From assembly GCA_009760855.2 (NCBI GenBank), contig WPIO01000124.1, forward strand, positions 513,501-577,500: 64,000 bases of DNA. The letters run 5' to 3'. Below, one piece after another: positions 45,280 to 55,028 of the stretch (positions within the stretch are counted from its first letter, which is position 1; the number at the start of each line of letters is the position of its first letter). The translations under genes were made by a program, and so were the position numbers. The notes under the pieces are model-generated. The model worked only from the letters and a program-made list of their open reading frames with translations, was not told the origin of the DNA and did no database searches. This DNA comes from Cristatella mucedo (taxonomy: Eukaryota; Bryozoa; Phylactolaemata; Cristatellidae).

Positions 45280-45552
45280 CATACCTATTTGAGACTGCAT
45301 TTAGTGGGTCCCTGTGATTCGTCCTTCATATGCTTATGCGTGCTGACACTGTGCATGCTGCCACTAACCACATTTGCATGCTGACCCTGTGCATGTCACC
45401 CCTAACCATATTATTCATTTTGTTTGTTTTTCAAGCATGATTTTACTTACCATTCAATTGCATTTCCCTTTGCAGCATATGTAAAGCGCCTAGAAAGAAA
45501 TTAGGTTCTCTGAGGGCGCTTTATCAAGTGCATTATTGCTATTATTATTAAG
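45280..45552 (+). mobile_element. LINE-A 3' terminus, private to the left arm
   Basis: Three TGCATG motifs in the 3' UTR, an exact terminal stem (AAAGCGCC at 45,483-45,490 and GGCGCTTT at 45,515-45,522) and a short ATT tail. The right arm lacks it. A tandem GGGTACTCT pair sits just left, at about 45,224-45,252. Confidence 0.9.
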
Positions 45553-46925
45553 ACTCCTTATAGTGATCCCGCACAATGTTTGTACTAGTCTCTTCCATTC
45601 AATCCGTCGTCCATCACAGTAGCTAAGACTTTAATAGGCTCAAGCTTGAGAAAAAGGACTTACTATTCCTCAACTGGCCTAGGAGGAATACTACAATTTG
45701 AAGCAGTTATCATAGCTAAGGCCAGCTCTAGTTCATTAAAGCATAGTAGGAATAGCAGGTGCACGATTATTATATGCCGATGGCGACACCTAATTATCCC
45801 ACTAATCATATCCAGCTTAGCAACTTACCTAGTAAAAGCTGGGCAATCTTTGTTATGCAGATACAGCAACTGGCCCTTTGCTTCGATCCCTCCCGACTTT
45901 TCAGCGAGTACACATTCAGCGAGTACAAACCTTGAAGCCATCAAGCAGATTGCTGCTCTAGCGTCTTTGTCAGCGAGATAGATAAGGTCAGAGAGTATAT
46001 CGCAAATGTTGCATCGCCACTTCACGTGTAGCACTCACTTCCTTGCTCTTTCTCAATTTCTACGTTTAAGTCTGCCACTAATAGTCTCATTTCGAGATTC
46101 AGCTCCACTCTAATAACAAGACTACTACGTATATATATCTCTAGACCCAATACCTAATGTCGGCTTTCTGTTATGCATGGATGTGCTGCTTACCGGCTCA
46201 TACAACGTTACAAACGTGTCCTCAGCCTAAGGTCGTGTCCCTGCTTCGTTAGAAATTGCTTGTGATAGGCCATTCACTAAGGTTAGGTTACAAGTAGCAG
46301 TAAATACTAGCTGATCTAACATGCTCATCCGTGTAGCGGTAGAAGAGCCTTCTTGGTTATCATCAACACTTGTAGCGGTCAAAAAAGGATCTCTCACTGT
46401 AGGGCTCTCGAACTCACGACAAAGGCCATAAGAGAGCAAACACCTTGTCCCTAAGCTATGACCCAACGGTACAAGCATCTCCATCTGTAACTCCACATAG
46501 CCACACAGACTTAGTGGGTGTTACGTAGGAGAGTTTTATTAAGCTCCCTCAAAGCATATGCGCTTATGGTGCGTTTGCCGTTATCAACAGACTGTAACTC
46601 GGGCAACAAAGAGGAGGTGAGAAACATAGCTTAGTCAGGATATCAGTCAATTAAGCGAGTAACATGGAAGTAGCAGCTCAAGACGGATGAAAAGGATGAG
46701 CCACAATCTGCAGCAGGTGGGTAGATTTCGTTGTGTAAGAATTATTGAAGTGAGCCCCAAAGTCTGCGACCACCAGAGCAGTGGCTTCTGTCGCCAGTGG
46801 TCTTAAAGTGTAGGAATGAAGTAGCTAGTTTTGTATTCTTCAATAGACCTGTGGGCACGAGGAGGCCTGAAACTGGTGCAGCAGTTATGTAGAGTCTCTT
46901 GCACTGTCATGGCCGTTCTCGTACA
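45553..46925 (+). repeat. Palindrome left arm, segment 4 (inverted match to about 50.25-51.65 kb)
   Basis: Reverse-collinear with the right arm. Blocks include TCTCTTCCATTCAATCCGTC (45,589), CCTCAACTGGCCTAGGAGGA (45,668), GAAGCCATCAAGCAG-like sequence (45,941) and AGCTCCACTCTAATA (46,101). It contains a SINE2-like stretch (46,235-46,487) and a LINE-B 3' end (46,488-46,925), both also present in the partner, so both predate the duplication. Confidence 0.85.
46488..46925 (-). mobile_element. LINE-B 3' end duplicated with the palindrome
   Basis: Minus-strand LINE-B C-terminal domain and 3' UTR. Its partner is at about 50,250-50,640. Both share derived changes not found in the other LINE-B copies, such as the ACTTAGTGGGTGTTA / CACGAAATC region, consistent with one ancestral insertion copied with the arm. 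Confidence 0.8.
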
Positions 46926-47885
46926 ATAAACTACAATCAACTGCAATGGCCCGGGGCAATACTGCAATCAATATCATTCCACCGCCTCCACGGCAAAACG
47001 ACTAGCAATAAATTGTGACGAGATCCAGTTTTTTATTGCACGTCATAGCTCACTGCGTCTTGTGCACAACCACGTAAAATCAAGAAGTTGTACATCCACG
47101 CACTCTAGCAATGAGCGGCAATCGCCAGATCGATCTTGGCAAGTACAGCAATCTGCTGTAATCCCCTACAAATCATCCTCAAATCTCCAGCATGAAGCTT
47201 AAAGTTACAATGCATATAATAATAGACTCAGTTCAAAGTACACCACAAAATATCAGCTGTACATGTGCGTTCTCATGCAATCCAGTGGATTATAGCGTGC
47301 ACATTCTCATGGCATTGGGGAATACATAAAATTATAGGTGTACCGCAATGTCTAGTTGAAATTTGAAAGTTTCTAGTTGAAAGTTTCTTGTATTGGGAGA
47401 CCCGTTCTCATGCAACGCCCTGCAATCAACTGCAATGGCCTGGGGCAATACTGCAATCCCTTCCAATCCACAGTAAAACTATGAGGAATAGATTGTGCCG
47501 AGATCCAGTTTGTATTGTACATCAAAGCTCATTGTGTTTTGTACACACTCACGTAAAATCAAGAAGTTGGTCATCCACGTAAACTGGAAATTCGAAGCAA
47601 ACACCCGGATTGGCCTGGGCAGATACCCGACTGCTTTATAATCAACTGTGAATCATCCTTAAATCGTCAATATGAAGCCCTAATTTACAATGCATTTAAT
47701 TAATTATATACTTAATTCAAATTACAACTAAAAAATAACATTTAGTTGTACATGCAATGCAGTGGATTATATTTCTCAGGCAATGCAGTGGATTATAGTT
47801 CGCACTGTGACAGGACATTCGGTGCATACATAAAATCAAAGCGGTACTACAATCCACTTGAAATGTGATCTTCGACACCACAAGT
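46912..47885 (+). repeat. Tandem duplication, two units of about 489 bp
   Basis: CTGCAATGGC lies at 46,941 and at 47,430. Both units follow the order CAATCAACTGCAATGGCC, GCCGAGATCCAGTTT-like, CACGTAAAATCAAGAAGTTG, AATCATCCTCAAATC-like, TACAATGCAT and CCAGTGGATTATA. The second unit has an extra internal repeat of CAATGCAGTGGATTATA at 47,755 and 47,781. Non-coding. Confidence 0.85.
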
Positions 47886-47929
47886 ATTTCTTCAATTTTA
47901 GCATAATTAGAGTTGATTGAGATAGATTG

Positions 47930-48700
47930 CGGGTTGATCGCGATAATTCGTTGAACGTCAGCTGTGGGTCGATTAAGACCACATCTAGCGACGACTACCA
48001 AGCTGGCCAGCCCCTCGCGAGATCCGGGGTTGCAGTCACGTGGTATACCCCCCACCAATCGTTATTTGCGCACCGCCTTGAGTGATCCTGCACCGTGCTG
48101 TGGCTACCATACCATACGTCTACAAGGGCTACTCGTCCTTGAGGGAGCCACACATTTCGCAAACTGTACGCTTACAGCGCGTGCGCCTGAGACTCTCTGC
48201 TCGCAGTTTGGCTACAATCACACTCGCCGCTCCATTGCAAAGAGCTGAAGGTAAGATCCGCTCAGTGCCCATCATTTGCCACCCTCGCCCTTAGTCGCCG
48301 GCGGTTGGCGTTACGTGTCGCAGTCCGCCGCAGCCACCGTCCGTGCTAGCTCTATGCGGCCCAGAAGTTCGTACGCAGGTGCGACCTTGGGGTTAGTCCG
48401 TAACTTTTGCCTGTGTAAATCCTTCTATGCGGGTCACTCGCCAATTAGAAAACAGAAATAGAAACCCGTTTACGTGCCCTCTCAGCGCCTATCCACAGGC
48501 CCTCTCACTTCGCACCTATCTCTGCGTCCTCTCATCCTCGCATAGCTTTTTCCCTCAGCTTGCCGGAGCGCTAAAAAGGGGGCAGCGCAGGCGCGGCTTA
48601 GCCGGCTGAAACTGCACACTTTCGGGGGTAAACTGCGATGGCACCACCCGCCGCCGCAAGTCGGGGGTACGGTGGGTGACTCGCCGAGATTGGCATGTAC
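47930..48700 (+). other. GC-rich leader-like module, copy 2
   Basis: Homologous in blocks to 17,800-18,420. A splice-donor-like AAGAGCTGAAG|GTAAGA has its GT at 48,251. Further on come a CGGCTGAAACTGCACAC stretch and GGGGTAAACTGCGATGGCACC, with ATG at 48,638 in the same relative place as 18,354. The frame from that ATG closes after about 13 codons. Like copy 1, it sits immediately downstream of a tandem repeat. It lies in the spacer of the palindrome. The product, if any, is unknown. Confidence 0.5.
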
Positions 48701-48704
48701 ACGA

Positions 48705-49295
48705 AAGTACTATTCTTCTTATAATTATTCTAATTATTATAGTTATCATTGCACTTCTTTTTCGTGGACCATTGCAACCTGCGAAGATTAGTTAGCTGTT
48801 TGTAGTGGCGTTACGATTGAAGTAGCCCTAATGAGAACGTGGCATAGCGCCTTCGGTCAAAGTACAGTCACTGAAGCTAAAGTTACTGGTGCTATTTATT
48901 TATTTATTTTGACACCTTAAAAACGGCTAGCGAATATTAGAAGCAGGTCCCAATTAATGCAATCGCGCAGATAATAGCAGGAAACATCAGCAGCCAAAAC
49001 TGTCTATGCATCAGAAATCCATACAGATGACTGAACGAGAATATCATATTGTATTCACCCGCAACCGTCAGCTACCCGACAGCCGATTCAAGCACGAGCA
49101 CTGAGGCGTCTAATCTTGTCGGACGTCAGCCCTTTACTTAATAATTCTCAAATTATCTTAGCATCAAAGCCTAAAGCCATATTAACGCCGTGAGTTTGAC
49201 GTCCTTTACGCTTCTGTCCTACTTGAGTCTTCGGTGTATACGTCACCGAGAATAGGGTCCATGACTTAAGAAAGACTTAACGGAGACGCAATTCC
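48705..49295. other. Palindrome spacer, unassigned
   Basis: AT-rich sequence with a TATTTATTTATTTA run at about 48,895-48,910. No gene or RNA recognised. Confidence 0.3.
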
Positions 49296-49299
49296 TAAA

Positions 49300-49720
49300 A
49301 GTATTTTTGCTTCTTGGCTGAGACTTGGGCAAGGCTGAGCAAACGACCCATTGTAGACGCCGTCAAGGGCACGCTTGCTTCATTGCTTTGCAAAGCATGG
49401 CCAGCAACTCGATCGGCTCAAACATCGGAGCACTCCATTAGACGTCCTGCTAATAAGATACTTGCATACAAGAATCGTAAACATAAGTATCAGATAACGA
49501 GGAGTCGGAAGATAAAGGCAATCATGGAATTTAATTTCGCAGGGTGTTCCATTGCAGGTGGACCTTTTCTACCTCCCTGACCAAAGTGATTTTCTCATGA
49601 CCTCTCTGGGGAGGGCGGAGCAAGTAGGAAGCGAGACTTAGAAGAAGACTGGTCGTGTAAAGCTTTTACAAGAATAACAGCCCAAGTACGACAATAATAG
49701 GACATAAGCAGGGCAAAGAT
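49300..49720 (+). repeat. Dispersed repeat R, copy 1
   Basis: Direct repeat of 59,915-60,445. Common blocks are TTGGCTGAGACTTGGGCAAG / TTGGTCAAGATTCGGGCAAG, GCTTCATTGCTTTG, AAGGCAATCATGGAATTT / GTAATCGTGGAAGGTT, TTTCTCATGA and TAGGAAGCGAG. It has no SINE, so it is the empty site for the SINE2 in copy 2. Non-coding as far as I can see. Confidence 0.75.
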
Positions 49721-49964
49721 AGACTAAGCATGTCAAAGCGGCTTAAGTTTTGGTGGCTTTGTGAGAACATAAATATTTCATCAGCGATGTCACAATTATT
49801 TATTTCATTGTTAGTAATTACTATTTGTTCACAGAGAAAAGGCATCGTCTTTTGAAACTATTTACATTTGGAAATGTTCATAAAGATGGCTGCCTCCACA
49901 GCTACCATTGAGCTATGTATCTAAGATCGAGGATTGTCGACCTCGATGGCAGGCAAGAAAATTA

Positions 49965-50640
49965 ACTGTCTCCTTCGTTCTGTCTCAGCGGGTGTCTCAG
50001 CTTAATTATTGCAAATTTTTATATTGGCTTGGCCACCAAAAAAGGAAACTAGGCCACTGCAGATAGGGTTGATCAAGGTTACAAGGCTACTCATCATATC
50101 GCAGAGGCTCTGCTACGTCTCTCGTTTGCTGAAAGAGCTTCGATGGCTTCCGGTTGATTAAAAGTAAAGTTCTTGACCCAAAAGATCCATCACGGCTTGG
50201 TTCTTCATACCTGCCTAAGCTTCTGCACCAGTTTTAGCCTCCTCGTGCCCACAGGTTCACTGCGGGATAAAAACTAACTACTTCATTCCTATGCTTTAAG
50301 ACCATTCGTGACAGAAGCCACTGCTCTGGCGAAAGTAGACTTTGGAACTCACTTAAATAATTCTTACACAACGAAATCTACCTTCCTGTTGCAGATTGTG
50401 GCTCATTCTTTTCAGTCGTCTTGAGCTGCTATTTCCATGCTACTCACTTATTCACTTATTCACATACTACTGATATCCTGACTAAGCTATGTTTCTCACT
50501 TTCTCTTTGCTGCCTGAGTTATAGTCTGTTGGCAAGGGCAAACATACGTAAAACACATATGATTTGAAGGAGCTTTATAAAACTCTCCTGCTTAACACCC
50601 ACGAAATCTGTGTGGCTATGTGGAGTTACAGATGGAGATG
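49965..50640 (+). mobile_element. LINE-B copy in the right arm
   Basis: Decayed LINE-B from the LSRLDYCNSLL-equivalent segment through the C-terminal domain to the 3' UTR. Frame breaks are frequent. From about 50,250 on it pairs with 46,488-46,925 as part of the inverted duplication. The left-arm partner is shorter at its 5' side. Confidence 0.78.
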
Positions 50641-50885
50641 CTTGTATCGTTGGGTCACAGCCTAGGGGCAAGGTGTTTGTTCTCTTATGGCCTTAGTCGT
50701 GAGTTCGAGAGCCCTGCAGTGAGAGATCCTTTTTCGTCGACCACTACAAGTAGTGATGATAACCAAGAAGGCTCTTCTATCATTACACAGATGAGGATGT
50801 CAGATCAGCTATTATTTACTGTTACTTGTAACATAACCTTAGTGAATGGCCTATCACAAGCATTTTGTAAAGATGCAGGGACACG
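50641..50885 (+). mobile_element. SINE2-like stretch, duplicated with the arm
   Basis: Contains GGTCACAGCCTAGGGGCAAG (head), GTCGTGAGTTCGAGAGCCC (B-box-like), ..GAGAGATCC, CCACTACAAGTAGTGATGAT, AAGGCTCTTCTATCATTACA and CAGATCAGCTATTATTTACT, in SINE2 order. The partner at 46,235-46,487 is on the opposite strand. Confidence 0.72.
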
Positions 50886-50975
50886 ACCTTAGGCTGAGGA
50901 CACGTTTATAACATTGTATGAGCCCGTAAGCAGCACATCCATGCATAACGGAAAGCCAACATTGGGTATTGGGTC

Positions 50976-50986
50976 TCTCTCTTTCT

Positions 50987-51058
<72 letters not shown>
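50976..51058. repeat. Compound (CT)n(TA)n microsatellite
   Basis: CT units followed by about 24 TA units. At the matching place in the left arm (about 46,126-46,145) there is only ACGTATATATATCTCTAGAC, so the tract grew after the arms separated. Confidence 0.95.
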
Positions 51059-51062
<4 letters not shown>

Positions 51063-52009
51063 ATTAGTCTTCCTATTAGAGTGGAGCTGAATGTCGAAAT
51101 GAGATTCGTGGCAGACGTAAACGGGGACATAGAGAAAGAGCAAGGAAGTGAGAACGACGAGTGAAGTGGCGATGCAACCTTTGCGATATACTCTCTGACC
51201 TTATCTGCCTTTCTGACAAAGAAACTAGAGCAGCGAACTTCTTGATAACTTCAAGGTTTGTACTCGCTGAATTTGTACTCGCTGAAAAGTAATGAGGGAT
51301 TGAAGCAAAGGGCCGGCTGCTGTATCTGCACAACAAAGATTGCCCAGCGTTTACTAGGTAAGTTGCAAAGCTAGATAAGATTATTTGTATAATTAGGTGT
51401 CGCCATCAGCATATAATAATCGTGCGCCTGTTATTCCCACTATGTTTTAATGCTCTAAAACTGGCCTTAGCTATGAGAATTGCTTCAAATTGTAATATTC
51501 CTCCTAGGCCAGTCGATGGATAGTAAGTCCGTTTTTTCTCAACCTTTTGCCTATTAGTCTTAGCTAGTGTGATGGACGACGGATTGAATAGAAGAGACTA
51601 ATATAGAAATTGTGTGGATAGCATCAACGTAAGGGGTCTTGAGGGTTTGTGATTCATAGAATAGCCGTCACGGCCTCTCTATTATGCAGGTCACTGACTG
51701 CCTCTCACTCAGCTTGCTGGGCCACTGGAAGAGAGGACGTGTAATTATGACATATACACATCTGTGACTTTCGGTCCCACATCCTTAAAGAAGTTTGAAC
51801 CCTTCCGTGAAACGATTTCTAACTATTAACTTGCCTATCTATTATTACTGCATAAATTCCCGTTAACCTGCAGAGATGGTCTCACAATGGTCTTAATTAT
51901 GACTGGTACTTTTAGTAAACCAGTTTTTGCAGCCACAAAGCCGGAGCCAAATATTTTCATTCTCCAAGAAAGGAGCCACTAACAGTTGGTGTAAAACACT
52001 GAAGATAGT

Positions 52010-52520
52010 CTACTATTTCGTGCACTTCACGGTAGCCACGTTACACCACTTCTTATAGACCTTCATGTTCTCCTCGTCATTCGGCAAATCGACTTGAAGG
52101 CTGTGTCGCCCACATTCAGGTCTCTTTGTTCTTTAGTTCTAGCAAACCTTTCCAAACTTCCTGCGAATCGGGTTACGACTCGTATCCCCCGCTCTTTAGA
52201 ATCATGTAGTGAGGCTATGCCTCGAACCAGCTTCAAGGCGTTTACAGACCGTTTCTTCAGTTTATATGCTTACAAGCCCTGGAGCTCACTTCTGACTGAC
52301 GTCGTTACTTTCCGTGATTGGACGGTATTTGAAATTGAAGATGGATATCGCACTTGTTCTTCACAGCATTGGCTCGATCGCATGAGCTGCCCTTTATGTG
52401 TTAATGCTTGCTGAAGCTGTGCACATCATGGCTAATCATAGTTGCATGCATTTTATTCAGGTCAAGCGTCAAGAGCCTAGAACGAGAGTTAGTTCTCAGA
52501 GCGTGCTGTACGATTGTACT
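52010..52520 (+). mobile_element. Decayed LINE-A C-terminal fragment
   Basis: Collinear with the LINE-A C-terminal domain. The frame 52,094-52,414 encodes KAVSPTFRSLCSLVLANLS (compare KVLSLTFRSLHSLAPAYLS) and RFFSLYAYKPWSSLLTDVVT (compare RAFSSYAPKAWNSLPTCVRT). A degraded 3' UTR follows. It is an old copy or a distinct subfamily. Confidence 0.72.
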
Positions 52521-52854
52521 ATTTTTGTGATTAGCGAGAAGCGTAGCCAAAGCATCACTGAGTAGGTGCTCATATTTTGTGTGCTGTAGCCTCTAATGCT
52601 TGGCGAGCGCAAGAGTGAAATACTAACAAATGTGGCTCTTTTATTCTAGGTATGGAGATATGTAATTACGAATGCCAGCAGCAAGTTATAGTTATTTTAT
52701 AGCTAGGCGCGGTGCATTCTATGCGTCAATTTTAGCAAGTGTTGCGTTTGTGAGCGGCTGCTGCTGCATGTTTTAAAAAAGACCGCCTTTCAAAACAAAA
52801 GTTTTGTAAGTTAGAGCATGGTTTTCCTACTATCAATTAGTATGAAATGACATA

Positions 52855-53304
52855 GTGGAGTGCTGGTTTTCCAATTTTCTTGCTGTAGAAGAAGTCCGAA
52901 TGTCATCGCCAACCTTGGGATTTATCTGTACCGTTTGGCTGGAGGCTGGCATTCGAGCATTGGTTAATTTGACGAAAAGTGTTACGGAAAGCGTAACATT
53001 CTTCTGCTTTCGAGGAGTAGATTATTATCCTATTTCTGGAAAATATATAGAAGAATTGTTGATGAACTTCATTCCACTGGCTGGTGATTCCTGCAGCTGC
53101 AATGTCATCTGGACTGAGAGCAGAGACGCTCAGTTTAAGAGCATTCCTACTTTTTCCAAGATGTCATCACGTAAGAAGACCACAATTCTGTCATTCATTT
53201 TTAGAGAGCTATTTAGTAATACTGTAAGTACTGTCGCTGCTTTACGAGATCCCTGCCTAGCCACCCGGTCGAGCAATAATATGTGGTTAAGGGGCTCCCC
53301 TTAA
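52855..53304 (+). CDS. Unrecognised 149-codon open frame, doubtful
   Basis: The longest open frame in the window not explained by a transposon or microsatellite. It starts MECWFSNFLAVEEVRMSSPT, is fairly rich in Ser, Phe and Thr, and ends just inside the SINE1 at 53,285. I recognise no domain, signal peptide or splice context. At this length in a non-repetitive stretch, chance is a fair explanation. It lies in the block unique to the right arm, so there is no partner copy with which to test conservation. Confidence 0.15.
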   Translation: MECWFSNFLAVEEVRMSSPTLGFICTVWLEAGIRALVNLTKSVTESVTFFCFRGVDYYPISGKYIEELLMNFIPLAGDSCSCNVIWTESRDAQFKSIPTFSKMSSRKKTTILSFIFRELFSNTVSTVAALRDPCLATRSSNNMWLRGSP

Positions 53305-53425
53305 ACTAAGGCCGAGGTGAATGTATTTGATGACCCAGGTCGTGGGCTTGAGCCCCTTAGCGTATGTGAAGTGCCAGAGTAGAGACGACGTTCTCATATG
53401 GCGCTATAGGAATGAATTATCTCCA
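53285..53425 (+). mobile_element. SINE1 copy with damaged head
   Basis: CAGGTCGTGGGCTTGAGCCC (B-box region), GTGAAGTGCCAGAGTAGAGA, TTCTCATATGGCGCTATAGG and AATGAATTAT match SINE1 in order. The A-box part has diverged. Confidence 0.78.
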
Positions 53426-55028
53426 GTAATCAAAGCGAGATATTCCGTCCAATTCTTTATCACGCCACAAGATGGTGCACTCAAGTGGCAAAATAGCTTT
53501 GTGTTGTCTTCCGTGACAAGTACTAAATGGGGTGATACGTAATAGATGCCTAGTGTGAGCCTATTATGACCGTGTACATACTTCTGTGGGCCACCTACGA
53601 GGCAGGACTGACTCGGAGCTGCATTCTGTAGTTGATCTGGTATCAGCCAATGTACGGAATACGGAACATCCAACGTCCAGAAGCACCCCATACAAGCTGC
53701 AATATCTGATTGGCTCATAGTTTTTATTTTCGCCCCTTCAATAGAGCTCGCTTGCTTTTTCCTTTAAACCCGCTGCTGCCTTCTCCGAGCTTCCACAGAC
53801 ACCTCCCACTGACTTAACCCTTTAGATTGTAATCAAAAGAGGTATGCACCATCTGCCGTATAAGCAAAATCTGTCTCCAAAATTTCCAAAAGCTCTCTCG
53901 TCTCGATCGATTTCACACTGAAACGGCTAGCGAGCAGCTAGTCGGCTACTGTTTATTGTTGGACCGTCGCTAAAAAATAACTACCACTAGCCAGAATACG
54001 CATTTGATGAAAATATGTGACATCAAAGAGGACTTGAGCCCTGTGCACGTCTGCTTAGGTACACCCTATTGGTACGCAGGCATTCAATGAAACTTTAGAC
54101 ATAGGAAGGGAACTTGGTATCAGTCCAATCTCAATTATATCTCTTCTATTCCCTTTATTTTGTTGTGACTGCATTGGTGATTGATGATATGGCTGATGGT
54201 TGCCACAAAATTCTGAGCGCCACTTAAAGTATCGGACGCAAAGTAGTTTGAGTCTTTGAACCTTTGAACATTTTCCTTTCGACTTGCTTCAGACATGACG
54301 ACGATATGCCAGCTCTCGCACCCAATGTGGCTTTTGCAAATAACGAAACTTACCAGTACTTGCTGCTCTAGCACTGAAACAATCATGTCAAGAACATCAG
54401 TATCACATTAATATTTACCAAAATTTAACACTATCAACTTTTGCCTTAAAATTAATCCACAAATCAAGCAGCAGTTCAAAATTAGTGGTGCTAGAAGACT
54501 TGCTGACGGCTCCATCAAAGCAGTTTTTTGGAACTTTCATTTTCATGAATGAAAATAAAATGAGCTTCAAAGATTCTACACCCATTTAAACAGGTATGAG
54601 CTATGTTTACGGGTCACTTTAGGATGTTAAACTTCCGAAGTATTCGTCGTAGTCAACAAATGCAACTTATGATCTTGATCATCCCAGGTATTCGTTCGTG
54701 GTCGAAACGTGCACCCTCCTGCAGCAACTCTGTAAATAACTATTTCGCTTTTCAATAGGCTGCTTACATAACCTACCAGTGAGGTGCCAGTAGCTTCCTA
54801 TTTACGTCGAACCATTTAAATAAAACTTGGGCAATTAATCTGTGTTCGAATGATTAATTCGGAGTAAGGTGCTCGCATCTTTTTACTTACCATCTTTCCA
54901 GCAAGGGGACTGGTGTGGGGTCAGTACTTCGTCAGGCATTTGGATATTTGGCTCAGCCAATTGTGGGCCTGGAGGCCGGCTACCAATACCTGCTAAATAC
55001 CTGCTACCAATACCTCGCAGTAGCAGAT

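Larger units (their letters stand above)
50000..51648 (-). repeat. Palindrome right arm, segment 4
   Basis: Reverse complement of left-arm segment 4. The best similarity runs from about 50,250 to 51,648. The frames 50,620-50,892 here and 46,227-46,496 there encode similar 89-90 residue strings, both beginning MELQMEMLV, but these cross a LINE-B tail and a SINE2-like stretch, so they are not a gene. Confidence 0.83.
51649..54771. other. 3.1 kb block present only in the right arm
   Basis: The left arm passes from its 45,228 edge to 45,553 with only a LINE-A tail between, so this block was gained here or lost there. It holds a decayed LINE-A (52,010-52,520), a SINE1 (53,285-53,425) and otherwise unassigned sequence. 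The largest open frame, 52,855-53,304, is described separately. Confidence 0.6.

Noticed and set aside
45640-45860. Nuclear copy of mitochondrial DNA (a stretch with CTAGGAGGAATACTA and CACCTAATTATCCCACTAAT)
   Set aside because: The resemblance is to short motifs only. No mitochondrial gene order or continuous protein match could be followed, and the segment is simply part of the palindrome arm.
46227-50892. Similar 89-90 residue frames at 46,227-46,496 and 50,620-50,892 taken as a conserved gene pair
   Set aside because: Both lie across the LINE-B 3' UTR and a SINE2-like stretch in paired palindrome arms. Similarity reflects DNA duplication and is not evidence of selection on protein.
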